Source: Phoenix dactylifera (taxonomy: Eukaryota; Streptophyta; Magnoliopsida; Arecales; Arecaceae). Taken from it: a stretch of 64,000 bases of DNA. The translations under genes and the position numbers were made by a program. How positions within the stretch are numbered: position 1 is the stretch's first letter; every line of letters starts with the position of its first letter. The notes under the pieces are model-generated. The model searched no databases, was not told where the DNA came from, and saw nothing but the letters and a program-made list of their open reading frames with translations. The stretch is taken from the NCBI RefSeq assembly GCF_009389715.1, contig NW_024067844.1, positions 393,073-457,072 on the forward strand. The letters run 5' to 3'. Of this stretch, positions 1 through 9,506 are shown piece by piece.

Positions 1-2
1 GC

Positions 3-197
3 AACCCCCTCCTCGCCGCCTACGTCTCTGTCCGCACCCTCCTCGGCCTCCTCCTCCCCATCACCTACATACTCGACAGCGTTTTGCCAGTGACAAGAAG
101 GGCATCAAGGCTGCCGTTCCCCATGTCTTCCTCCTCGCTGCCCAGGTCTTCCTCGAGAATGTCACCTTCTCCGGCAGCTTCTCCCTCCCCATACGTG
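3..197 (+). pseudogene. Frameshifted fragment of a plant membrane-protein gene (DUF7733-like)
   Basis: Frame 3 from base 3 to about 88 encodes a hydrophobic stretch (PLLAAYVSVRTLLGLLLPIT, then YILDSVLP). From about base 89 the similarity continues in frame 2 with DKKGIKAAVPHVFLLAAQVF and ENVTFSGSFSLPI. The two halves together resemble a conserved plant membrane protein of unknown function that I associate with DUF7733. The join requires a net one-base loss near 85-91, and homology stops at about 197 where transposon-like sequence begins. The left part lies outside the window, so only an internal piece is visible. The frameshift plus the transposon junction make a dead copy more likely than an exon edge. 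The family name is from memory. Confidence 0.5.
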
Positions 198-419
198 CTC
201 GGACCAGACCCGAACCCGAATTTTTAGAGTAGGATTTGGGTTATACATAAATCTGACCTGACCCTAATGACCCGTTGTGTCAAATATTATAGCCGTGGAC
301 CTGACCCGATCCGACCCGACCTTCAATTGGGTCAGGTCTGTCCAAAATTAAGATCCAAACAAAAAAACCGTTTCGGGGTCACTCAAGGCCTGATTCGATC
401 TGACTTATTTGCATCCCTA
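198..419. mobile_element. Right end of a hAT-like non-autonomous element (truncated)
   Basis: The segment is full of GACCCGAACCCG / GATCCGACCCGACC motifs and ends at TTTGCATCCCTA (408-419). That is the usual inverted terminus of hAT-type non-autonomous elements whose other end reads TAGGGATGCAAA. No matching left terminus is present near 198, so the element appears truncated where it meets the pseudogene. It carries no coding capacity. The complete element at 23164-24108 has a related terminus (TAGGGCTGAAA). Confidence 0.45.
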
Positions 420-1842
420 GTTCTACTGTTATAACTTATTTCTACTGCTTAGATATTTTCTAGTAATTTCTTTGCACAATAATTATAACAAGTGACTATA
501 ATAAATATTATTAAAATATATCTCTTTTTTCAGGTAAAGAAACAGATAACCGAGAGCTACAGAACAGGGTGTCCCTGTGTTCTTTGTTACATGGTAAATT
601 ATGCTTTCCCCTTGCTTTCCTTTTCTAAGATAGTGTTAAGGATTATTTTAAATTCCCAAGTTCTTCGTTACGATGAAAATATTACGATAAAAACAAAGAT
701 GATAAATTATGCTGATGTGCATGTAGTTAGCAGTTGTGAAATTTGCTCAAGCAGATGCTCTCAATTTTTGAAAACATTAGCTTTCTAAAGGAAGTAAATC
801 CAACACTATGCACTACATTACATCAAATAAATTTAACATTATTTGTATAGTTGGCTGCCCACTATATATCATCATGCTCCCTGGCTGGACATATTGCTGT
901 TTACCTCTTTTTTTTAAAAAAAAAAAGGCTTTAAGCCCTGTTTGTATCAGGAAAAACAAATTATTTTCTCTTTTATAACTTAGCAAATTTTTTAACCCCA
1001 AAAATTACATTAATTTGGAAAAATCGGCTCCCTTGTTCGAGTATCTTTTGCTTTATTAATGCATATGACTATCTCCACCGTAACATCATGAAATTAAATG
1101 TTGTCGTGTACGAGCAAACATCTTCCAGCAAGTACTACTTTCGTCGAAGGTTGCGAGTCAACCACGCAATGTCAGGTCCATGCACCGAGTCGTCTGCAGC
1201 TCTCATCACCTAGATGCAGCTTGAGAGAAACGGCTCAAAATTATTCCTGCTCCTAGTAAATTAAGATGATTACCATCGGGGTGGTAGTCCAATAAAAATG
1301 TGGCCTTACTTCCAATCAAGTGGTTCCAAGTTTGAAACGCACAGGCATCGATTAAATTATGGAGACCGGATGCTCCCTGTTCGGACACGGAATCTGAAAG
1401 GACGTATCACTCTGTTGGTAGCCTCGGTGGTGCCAGGTGTGACGTACTCACACATGGTATTTGTATCGGAGCCCAAAGGGGTAACCGAGCCGGGCCCACG
1501 AGTAGGGAGGGTATGAGTAAAACCGGCTGGGGTGCCCAACACACACGATCATTTCTGTCCGCTTTGAATATTTTTCTGGCGGGATGGGGGGCCCAGTGAG
1601 GACTGCTTCGCGGAAGTGGGCTTGTCCCTTCCTCCCCCTTCTCTTTTTTTTTTTAGGCAAAAAAAAAAGAAAAAAAGAAGAGAAAGATGATTTTAACAAA
1701 TCTAGTGCACCTAGGGACCCCAAAGATTCCATGGACCACACCTAAAGAAAGACCAATCATAACCCAACCCTCAGGATTTCCCACCACTTTCTAATTCCCA
1801 ACCACAACTAATAATCTTTTCTAATATTTTTTTCTTTTGGTA
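420..1842. other. Non-coding, with a possible SINE-like block at about 1290-1550
   Basis: No credible gene is visible. Open frames here are short and lack family features. Around 1318-1345 a GGTTCCAAGTTTGAAACGC stretch resembles a degenerate tRNA B box. It is followed by a GC-rich block with a GAGCCGGGCCCACGAGTAGG motif, the look of a dispersed repeat such as a SINE or a non-autonomous LINE. I could not find both ends or a target duplication. A/T runs lie at 907-928 and 1648-1685. Confidence 0.3.
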
Positions 1843-2190
1843 TACCGGCGGCTCACAATAGTTTCGCATGAGCACTGCCTACTGAGTCAAGGGGCAAAAT
1901 ACTCCATAGATGTAGAAAAACAGATGCAAAGTAAGTCTAGAGAATCTTTTCAGAATGATGAGCAGTAAAGAAGGCGATCCGATTAGTTGCTTTGTTTGTT
2001 TTCTGGAACACATGCACAACCTAAAAGACATCACACTCTTGTAGCAGCTGCCAGGCGTCCTCAAGAAGCAGATGGTCAAACACCTCCGGCCCCTTCTGTA
2101 GAATCCACTTAATCATGTTCATTAAGTTTCCCTCCAGAATGATGCACCAGGCTCCAGAACTCGCCTCGTATAAGAGATACGCTTCCAAAG
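1843..2190 (-). pseudogene. LINE RNase H domain remnant, copy 1
   Basis: The minus strand encodes a decayed version of the RNase H domain that ends plant non-LTR retrotransposon (LINE) ORF2 proteins. A stretch like YEASSGAWCIILEGNLMNMI is followed by an HVFQKTNK-type motif and a terminal SILPLDS-type segment. Stops and frameshifts interrupt it. It aligns base by base with the block at 18530-18945 (both share GAGTCAAGGG/GTCAAGGGACAAAATACTC and CAGAACTCGCCTCG), so the two are copies of one family. The left edge (the 3' end on the minus strand) abuts an A-rich run when read on that strand, consistent with a LINE tail. Confidence 0.6.
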
Positions 2191-3106
2191 AGTTCTGATA
2201 TACTTTTGCCTTATATTTTCACCACCATCATCTTAAAACTTTGGAGTCTACGCTATAGCGAGGCAAGGACCCCCGGAACCCGGTCATCGGCGCCGGCTGC
2301 CGCACGTAAACCGCGCGGGCGAGCGGTGTGGTGGACCGACGAGTGTGGATTCGGGGGACAGGCCGCCGACACGGACCGGCAGAGGTCACATGGTTGTCCT
2401 TCCGGGGACCGACTACTCCCCGCTTCTGGAAAGTTGACTGGGCCCACCATACCGCTCCCCCGGTTCCCTTTTCCCTTCCCAGCCCTTTTCTTTTCCGTTT
2501 CTTCCGGCTTAGCCAGTGCCCGGCTGGCCGCCACCATCCAGACCCAGAAACAACGCGTTCCCTCAAATCATACTCTTGATTCCAATAAATAAATGTTCTC
2601 GTTCACATTGAACATATACATGAATATACATTGCTGTCTGTATGCCTATTTTCTCCTCGAACGACGTTGGCTGATTTGGGTAACAAATGATTCCTTTCTT
2701 TAAATTCATACGAGGTTTGCTTGGACATGGAACATTCCTACAAAAAATGGAGCATGCATTCTTGAGAGAACACAACCATCCATGGTGCATGCTGAATCCT
2801 TAGCTATGTTCTATTGATGAAACTGATGTGGCCTGGATTCGTTGGCTTATGACCAACCAATTCAGCCAAACAACCTAGAGGCCATGATGATTAAGCCCAC
2901 AGACCGGCAACAAGGGGTTAGTGTCTTTAATTCAAAGCATATTAAAAACAAATGAAGTTCATTAAGAGAAGCAATTACAATTCCACATATTCATGAGATA
3001 TGTTGCAGGACGAGATATTGTACAATTACTGCACATTAAGTAGCTACTTCACGCCTGGGGAGTTATCGCACGGCCAAACAGTGTGCTAGTGATGGCTCGA
3101 TGTTCA

Positions 3107-3113
<7 letters not shown>
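2191..3113. other. Intergenic; GC-rich block at 2240-2590
   Basis: Bases 2240-2590 are strikingly GC-rich against AT-rich surroundings and hold overlapping open frames on both strands. None has a recognisable domain, and the frames look like a by-product of base composition. The block could be an old gene start or a repeat fragment. The rest (2590-3113) is AT-rich and shows nothing. Confidence 0.3.

Positions 3114-3174
<61 letters not shown>
3114..3174. repeat. TA microsatellite, left segment
   Basis: A perfect (TA)n run of about 61 bp. It is the left part of a microsatellite that continues at 4012-4086 and 12440-12469, separated by two retrotransposon insertions. Confidence 0.95.
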
Positions 3175-3179
<5 letters not shown>

Positions 3180-4011
3180 AGGGAAATACGGGTCCCCCCA
3201 AAACACTTGATTGGAAGCGCTCGACCTCGGACGACCAACCTGGCGCCCGACCTCGGACGCCCGACCAGGCGTCCAACCCAGAAACTCTCAACCTCGGAAC
3301 GTCTGACCTAGAAAGCGCCCGATTTCGGAAGGCATCCGATCCCAGAAGTCGAACCTCACTGACTGCCCGCTGCGGTCACATTCTCCTACAGCCCAATTTG
3401 GGACCACGGCTTGGGCGACTTACTCAACAATTAATGCGCATGGTCTCTGCAGATATCCGGCTTACTCAACAATTAATGCGCATGGTCTCTACAGACCTCC
3501 GGCTTACTCAACAATTAATGCGCACGAACCCTGCAGACCCCCGGCTTATTCAACAATTAATGCGCATGGCTCCTGCTGTTTGCGGATCTCCAGCCCTCCA
3601 CGGCAAGTCAGCTCGGCTGCGTTCAGTCAGCCGTGACAACTCCCTGATTCCGACCTCATCCTCTACGGCAAGGCATTAATTCACATGATCGTGCACCAAT
3701 TCGTGCGACGTGCTCAGTCATACGGCAACCTGGTCCCGTCGCATCATAGGTAACCCAGCACCCCTCTATAAAAGAAGAACTTCTCTACCTTAAAAGGGGC
3801 TGGACGCTGAAACTCTGGACATATTGCTCCTACTTATATTTCCCCCTCTAACTTAAGTATCGGAGGGCCGGCGCCGGAAACCCCGGCCACGGGCTTGTTG
3901 CAGGTCTACCGGAGGACGCCGCTCGCCGACGGACTGTCTCCTCCTGCTGATCCAGCACCGGAGCTCCTCCTTCTCAGCCGATCATCGCCCCCGGTCTAAT
4001 TTCCAGCAACA
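3175..4011 (+). mobile_element. Solo LTR (837 bp), Gypsy Tat-like
   Basis: The block starts TGTTGAGGG and ends CAGCAACA, the TG...CA ends of an LTR. ATATA lies directly on both sides (3170-3174 and 4012-4016). That fits a 5-bp target duplication, but it is not diagnostic inside a TA run. No primer-binding site or internal region follows, so it is a solo LTR left by recombination. A TATA box (TATAAAAG, 3767-3774) sits before a presumed R/U5 segment. The AACTTAAGTATCGGAGGGCC...GGGCTTGTTGCAGGT-type segment resembles the same part of the Gypsy LTRs at 4087 and 57037, which suggests a related Tat-lineage family. Confidence 0.85.
3419..3586. repeat. 42-bp tandem repeat, four copies, inside the solo LTR
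   Basis: Four units start at 3419, 3461, 3503 and 3545, each opening CTTACTCAACAATTAATGCG. Units drift in the second half (GGTCTCTGCAGATATCC, GGTCTCTACAGACCTCC and so on). The period is a multiple of three, so a frame stays open through it, but it lies in presumed U3 upstream of the TATA box and is more plausibly an enhancer-type repeat than coding. Confidence 0.9.
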
Positions 4012-4017
4012 ATATAT

Positions 4018-4086
<69 letters not shown>
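4012..4086. repeat. TA microsatellite, middle segment
   Basis: A (TA)n tract with one phase slip near 4028 (TATAATATAT). It separates the solo LTR from the 5' LTR of the next element and is the middle part of the split microsatellite. Confidence 0.95.
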
Positions 4087-4090
<4 letters not shown>

Positions 4091-4903
4091 ATGGGGGAAT
4101 TGAGCCGCCATGCCCCACGTGATCGGCACGCGTATCCAGGAAAGCTACAGCTGCCCTATGATCCAGCACTCCGACCCCGAGTCGGACCTCCTCGGCTCCG
4201 CAGCCCGACCCCGGGTCGGCTGCCCTATGATCCAGCACTCCGACCCCGAGTCGGACCTCCTCGGCTCCGCAGCCCGACCCCGGGTCGGCTGCCCTATGAT
4301 CCAGCACTCCGACCCCGAGTCGGACCTCCTCGGCTTCGCAGCCCGACCCCGGGTCGGCTGCCCTATGATCCAGCATTCCGACCCCGAGTCGGAGATCTTT
4401 TGATAACGACAGGCTATTCTCCAGAGGCACGCCGCGGCCTCCTGCTCCACTACTCCCTGCAATGGCTGTACCCGATGCTGCCCACGATCTCCTGTATCAA
4501 CCGTACAAAGCGGAGCTCCACTACGCCCTGCCATGACCGTACCCAGCGCTGCTCCACGACGCCCCGTAACGGCCATGTCGGTGGCCATTCTATCGTGCCC
4601 CACGACGACAAACCCCCCTGAGAGACCTCCCAGCCAGGTATATATGCGGCTGGGGGGAGAAGGGGGGGGGGGTAAGCAATACCTCCCAGAGCACTCTCTC
4701 CCACTTGTGATTATCATCTCTCCTCCTCCAATCTCCTCTGACTTGACCGTCGGAGGGCCATCACCACCCTGGTGGTGGTGCAAGGCTTGTTTGCAGGTTC
4801 CTTGGCGGAAGGTGGAGCGCAACCAGCACCAACCAAGACAACTCAGGCGGAACCCCGTTCACACCGTCGTGTCAATCGTTCTCGGTTTGGACCACCAGCA
4901 ACA
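4087..4903 (+). repeat. 5' LTR of the young Gypsy element (817 bp)
   Basis: It runs from TGTTATGGGGG to CAGCAACA. It carries three full and one partial copy of a 69-bp unit (starts 4151, 4220, 4289, 4358), whose core contains the dyad CCGACCCCGAGTCGG / CCCGACCCCGGGTCGG. A TATA box (TATATATGCGG) lies near 4638. An 11-base G run sits at about 4661. The 69-bp period keeps all frames open, which creates long spurious ORFs on both strands. Confidence 0.95.
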
Positions 4904-4904
4904 G

Positions 4905-7787
4905 ATGGCGCTAGAGGAAGGGACGAATCTCAGAACGATCGTAATGGCACGGCGAGGTGGTCGCGGAGCTTCCAATGCTTCCGGTCGCGGAGCCTCTCGC
5001 GCCTCTGGCCGGGAGGCTGCTGCGTCCCCAACACACTCTCAGCAGCATTCCACCGCTTCTCCTCCCATTCAGACGGTCGAACCTGCTCAGTTCGACCAGC
5101 TAGCCCAGCAGGTTCGCACCCTCGCGGAGGCAGTGCAGAATCTGCAGGGTGTGATCTCTCGGGTGCCGCAGCGGGCTCAGGAGCCGCTGCTCCCCGAGCA
5201 CTCGCCTCTTCCTCACAACCCGCGCTCCTTCCTCTCCCATGGAGAGGAGCGCCGGCGCGGGGAGGATTCTCGAGTGCGGTCCATTCTGCCAGGACCTTCT
5301 CATCGGAGCTGCGCGGGGTACGAGAGGCGGACCCGGGCGCGTTCTCAGACACCCCAGTCCTCGAGGGGCCCGCACTCCAGTCGGTCCCCCTCGCGCCGCT
5401 CCTTGTCTCCCACCCACCGGTCGCGCTCCCTGGACCGGCGGGTGGACGATCTCCACAGACAGCTCCAGGTCCTGAAGGGCCACTCCAAAGATCCCTTCGC
5501 CGACTTGGAAATCTCCTCCCAGCCGGCGCTTGCCTCAAGGATCCTGCGAACCCTAAACCCGCCGGGGTTCAAAATGCCGGCGATCGAACCCTACGACGAG
5601 GCGGCGGACCCACGGGACCACGTGGAGAGTTTCAGGACTCTTATGCTCCTCCATGGAGCATCGGATCCTCTCCTCTGCAAGGCCTTCCCGGCGACCCTCC
5701 GCGGCCCGGCAAGGGCGTGGTTCGCCGGCCTGGAGGCTAATTCCATCCAGTCCTTCCACCAGTTCACCCGTCTCTTCATCAGCCATTTCGCCGTCAGTAG
5801 CCGGCGAAGACTGGTCTCCGACTCCCTCTTCGATGTCCGGCAGAACGAGGGAGAGAGCCTGCGGGATTATCTCACCCGCTTCAACAAGGCAACACTGGAG
5901 GTCCGGAATTTGAGCCAGGAGGTGGCTCTCTCAGCCCTGAAGCGAGGCTTCCGGAAGGGCAGACTCACCTTCTCCCTGGACAAACGCCTGCCGCGGAGCT
6001 TCCCGGAGCTGTTGTCTCGGGCAAACCAGTATGCAGACGCCGAGGAGGCAGCCTCCCACCGGAACAAGGAGGCCGCCGAGGCCCCTCTAAAGCCCGGGAA
6101 GAAAAGGCGAAAAGAGGCACCCCAGAGGAGGAGCCCGACGCCTCAACGCCGGCGCAGAAGCCCGTCACCAGCAAGGAACCACGGCGCCACACGCCCTCGT
6201 TCTCCGCACCGACGCTTCAACCGGTACACCCCACTCCTGGCCCCCCGGGCCCAGATCCTCATGGAGGTCAAGGGGCGGGAGGACCTCCCGGTCCCGAGGC
6301 AGATGAAGAAGATCCCTGGGAGGAAGCCTTCTCGGGCGTACTGTGAGTACCACCGAGACCACGGCCACGATACCGAAGACTGCTTCCAGCTTCGGGACGA
6401 GATCGAGGCTCTCATTCGCCGAGGGCGTCTCGGTCGATATGTAAACGACCGACGTCCCCCCGCAGACCCGCGTCCAGCCGACCCGGCCCCTCAGGAGCCT
6501 CGGGAGCAGAATCGACCCGTTGCGGGAGTGATCCACACCATCACTGGGGGCTGCTCTCGGCCCGTGAGGAATGCAGGGGGTTCGGCGGAAGTATCAGGAG
6601 TGGCCGTCGCGAAGAGGCAGCGGGTCGGAAATGTAATCACTTTTTGTGATGAAGATGTAAAGGGGGTTCAGACTCCCCACGATGACGCCATGGTGATCTC
6701 TCTCACTATGGCGGACTATGATGTAAGGCGTGTTCTTGTGGATAGTGGAAGCTCAGCTGATATTTTGTATTACGAGGCCTTCCAAAAGATGGGCTTTTCC
6801 CGACAATTGTTGCACAAAACATCCACCCCCCTCATAGGATTCACTGGAGACGCTATCTCGGCCGAAGGTGTCATCGAGCTGCCTGTGACTGCGGGCATTG
6901 CACCCGCAGAAGCCACGGTGCGGCTCGGGTTCTTGGTCGTCCGTGTCCCCTCGGCCTACAACGCTATCCTCGGACGACCCGGACTGAACGCCCTTCGCGC
7001 GGTGGTTTCTACCTACCATTTGCTCATGCGGTTCCCCACAGCGGCCGGGATTGGAGAGGTCCGAGGTGACCAGCCGACCGCACGGCAGTGTTTCCTAGCA
7101 ACTCTCAAAGGAAAGAAGCCCATGGAGGCCCTAAGCGTCGAGTCACTTGACGCCAGAGACGAAGTGGCCTTGCGGCACGGGGAGCCGGCCGAGGGCGTAA
7201 TCGAAGTTCCCCTCGAAGAAGGCCGCCCGGACCGCACGGTCCGGGTCGGTGCCAACCTCGACTTGGAAGCTCGGCTCCGGTTAGTGGAATTCCTCCGAGC
7301 CAATGCAGATGTGTTTGCCTGGTCGGCGGCCGATGTACCTGGGATCGACCCGGAGGTCGTTTCTCACGCCCTCAACGTCGACCCGACCCACCGACCAGTA
7401 AAGCAAAAGAAGAGACACTGTGCCCCGGATCGGATCCGGGTGGTCGACCAGGAGGTAGACAAACTCTTGGAGGCAGGTTTCATAAGAGAGGTGAGCTACC
7501 CCGAGTGGCTGGCAAACGTCGTACTTGTCCGGAAGGCGAGCGGGAAGTGGAGGATGTGCGTCGACTACACCGACCTGAACAAGGCGTGCCCCAAGGATAG
7601 CTTTCCGCTTCCACGGATAGACCAACTGGTCGACGCGACTTCCGGATATCAGCTACTGTCTTTTATGGACGCCTTCTCCGGCTACAACCAAATAATGATG
7701 GCTCCACAGGACGAGGAGAAAACTGCCTTCATAACAGACCGGGGGCTGTACTGTTACAAGGACGATCCGGGTGACGTATACCCCTAG
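4905..7787 (+). CDS. Gag-protease-partial reverse transcriptase polyprotein of the Gypsy element
   Basis: An open frame of 960 codons from the ATG at 4905, which overlaps the primer-binding site; a second ATG at 4944 is an equally plausible start. A serine/arginine-rich N-terminus is followed by a Retrotrans_gag domain (roughly residues 240-350, with the hallmark RGPARAWFAGL). A zinc-knuckle-like C-x2-H...H-x4-C cluster lies at residues 480-493. An aspartic protease with the VDSGSS active site (catalytic Asp about 613) comes next. The start of reverse transcriptase follows, with motif A FMDAFSGYNQ (Asp about 922). The frame leaves RT homology just after GLYCYK and stops nine residues later. 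The catalytic YxDD box, RNase H and integrase are absent. Gag and protease could still be made, so the product may build particles, but it cannot reverse-transcribe. Confidence 0.9.
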   Translation: MALEEGTNLRTIVMARRGGRGASNASGRGASRASGREAAASPTHSQQHSTASPPIQTVEPAQFDQLAQQVRTLAEAVQNLQGVISRVPQRAQEPLLPEHSPLPHNPRSFLSHGEERRRGEDSRVRSILPGPSHRSCAGYERRTRARSQTPQSSRGPHSSRSPSRRSLSPTHRSRSLDRRVDDLHRQLQVLKGHSKDPFADLEISSQPALASRILRTLNPPGFKMPAIEPYDEAADPRDHVESFRTLMLLHGASDPLLCKAFPATLRGPARAWFAGLEANSIQSFHQFTRLFISHFAVSSRRRLVSDSLFDVRQNEGESLRDYLTRFNKATLEVRNLSQEVALSALKRGFRKGRLTFSLDKRLPRSFPELLSRANQYADAEEAASHRNKEAAEAPLKPGKKRRKEAPQRRSPTPQRRRRSPSPARNHGATRPRSPHRRFNRYTPLLAPRAQILMEVKGREDLPVPRQMKKIPGRKPSRAYCEYHRDHGHDTEDCFQLRDEIEALIRRGRLGRYVNDRRPPADPRPADPAPQEPREQNRPVAGVIHTITGGCSRPVRNAGGSAEVSGVAVAKRQRVGNVITFCDEDVKGVQTPHDDAMVISLTMADYDVRRVLVDSGSSADILYYEAFQKMGFSRQLLHKTSTPLIGFTGDAISAEGVIELPVTAGIAPAEATVRLGFLVVRVPSAYNAILGRPGLNALRAVVSTYHLLMRFPTAAGIGEVRGDQPTARQCFLATLKGKKPMEALSVESLDARDEVALRHGEPAEGVIEVPLEEGRPDRTVRVGANLDLEARLRLVEFLRANADVFAWSAADVPGIDPEVVSHALNVDPTHRPVKQKKRHCAPDRIRVVDQEVDKLLEAGFIREVSYPEWLANVVLVRKASGKWRMCVDYTDLNKACPKDSFPLPRIDQLVDATSGYQLLSFMDAFSGYNQIMMAPQDEEKTAFITDRGLYCYKDDPGDVYP
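4906..4923 (+). other. Primer-binding site (tRNA)
   Basis: TGGCGCTAGAGGAAGGG starts two bases after the LTR terminus CAACA. Plant Tat-lineage elements usually carry a TGGCGCTAGAAGGAGGG-like site, which I associate with an arginine tRNA. The related element at 57037 has TGGCACTAGAAGGAGGG in the same place. Confidence 0.75.
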
Positions 7788-8021
7788 GTCCACGTGTCTC
7801 CGCTCGCGCCCAGGCCGCATCCTCCTCGAAGAACCCGCGTATCGCGGCCGCTCAACTAACACTCCTCACCAGCAGCAACTGGCGATCCGATTTCCCAGGT
7901 AACGCATTAATTAGCGTTTAATACCCTTCTCGTGTTCCCCCCAGGCAACGCTTGGAGGAGAGGAGAAACACGGTCGCGGCTGGGCACAGAGAAACCCCGA
8001 TGGGCGGCGAGCGACAAGTGG

Positions 8022-9506
8022 CCGACCAACGAGTGGAATGTCCCGAGGCTCGGCCCTCGGATGCCTGGCTAACCCGATGATCATCCCGGGAGCAGACTAG
8101 CCGGAAGCCCCGACCGGTCGCCTCGGCTTGCGCCAGCCTTGGCCGACCAACGAGCGGAATTTCCCTGAGGCTTGACAACCCTCAGATGCCTGGCTAACCC
8201 GATGATCATCCCGGGAGCAGACTAGCCGGAAGCCCCGACCGGTCGCCTCGGCTTGCGCCAGCCTAGGCCGACCAACGAGTGGAATGTCCCGAGGCTCGGC
8301 CCTCGGATGCCTGGCTCACCCGATGATCATCCCGGGAGCAGACTAGCCGGAAGCCCCGACCGGTCGCCTCGGCTTGCGCCAGCCTAGGCCGACCAACGAG
8401 TGGAATCTCCCGAGGCTCGGCCCTCGGATGCCTGGCTAACCCGATGATCATCCCGGGAGCAGACTAGCCGGAAGCCCCGACCGGTCGCCTCGGCTTGCGC
8501 CAGCCTAGGCCGACCAACGAGTGGAATCTCCCGAGGCTCGGCCCTCGGATGCCTGGCTAACCCGATGATCATCCCGGGAGCAGACTAGCCGGAAGCCCCG
8601 ACCGGTCGCCTCGGCTTGCGCCAGCCTTGGCCGACCAACGAGCGGAATTTCCCTGAGGCTTGACAACCCTCAGATGCCTGGCTAACCCGATGATCATCCC
8701 GGGAGCAGACTAGCCGGAAGCCCCGACCGGTCGCCTCGGCATGCGCCAGCCTTGGCCGACCAACGAGCGGAATTTCCCTGAGGCTTGACAACCCTCAGAT
8801 GCCTGGCTAACCCGATGATCATCCCGGGAGCAGACTAGCCGGAAGCCCCGACCGGTCGCCTCGGCTTGCGCCAGCCTAGGCCGACCAACGAGTGGAATCT
8901 CCCGAGGCTCGGCCCTCGGATGCCTGGCTAACCCGATGATCATCCCGGGAGCAGACTAGCCGGAAGCCCCGACCGGTCGCCTCGGCTTGCGCCAGCCTTG
9001 GCCGACCAACGAGCGGAATTTCCCTGAGGCTTGACAACCCTCAGATGCCTGGCTAACCCGATGATCATCCCGGGAGCAGACTAGCCGGAAGCCCCGACCG
9101 GTCGCCTCGGCTTGCGCCAGCCTAGGCCGACCAACGAGTGGAATCTCCCGAGGCTCGGCCCTCGGATGCCTGGCTAACCCGATGATCATCCCGGGAGCAG
9201 ACTAGCCGGAAGCCCCGACCGGTCGCCTCGGCTTGCGCCAGCCTTGGCCGACCAACGAGCGGAATTTCCCTGAGGCTTGACAACCCTCAGATGCCTGGCT
9301 AACCCGATGATCATCCCGGGAGCAGACTAGCCGGAAGCCCCGACCGGTCGCCTCGGCTTGCGCCAGCCTTGGCCGACCAACGAGCGGAATTTCCCTGAGG
9401 CTTGACAACCCTCAGATGCCTGGCTAACCCGATGATCATCCCGGGAGCAGACTAGCCGGAAGCCCCGACCGGTCGCTTCGGCTTGCGCCAGCCTTGGCCG
9501 ACCAGC
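8022..9506 (+). repeat. 121/125-bp tandem array (12 full units) inside the Gypsy element
   Basis: Units begin CCGACCAACGAG at 8022, 8143, 8268, 8389, 8510, 8631, 8756, 8881, 9002, 9127, 9248 and 9373. A final partial unit starts at 9498. Two variants alternate irregularly. Type A (121 bp) has GTGGAATCTCCCGAGGCTCGG; type B (125 bp) has GCGGAATTTCCCTGAGGCTTG. The order is A B A A A B B A B A B B. Both share TGATGATCATCCCGGGAGC. Sequence identity within a type is almost complete. The array lies where the missing 3' part of pol would be, between the truncated RT and the antisense ORF. Confidence 0.95.

Noticed and set aside
2206-2592. 128- and 112-codon ORFs on opposite strands in a GC-rich block
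   Set aside because: No recognisable domain, no splice context and base composition alone explains the open frames.
3083-3679. 198-codon ORF starting in the TA run
   Set aside because: It reads through a (TA)n tract and the 42-bp repeat of a solo LTR; no domain is present.
4089-4822. Long overlapping ORFs on both strands in the LTR (113, 176, 97 and 225 codons), repeated at 11560-12358
   Set aside because: The 69-bp repeat is a multiple of three and GC-rich, so every frame stays open by construction. The products are just the repeat translated.
4930-7862. Numerous ORFs of 60-322 codons in other frames of the gag-pol region
   Set aside because: Shadows of a GC-rich real frame; none shows domain similarity.
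8263-9408. Series of 62-77-codon minus-strand ORFs in the 121/125-bp array
   Set aside because: All are the same repeat unit translated, with no independent coding signal.
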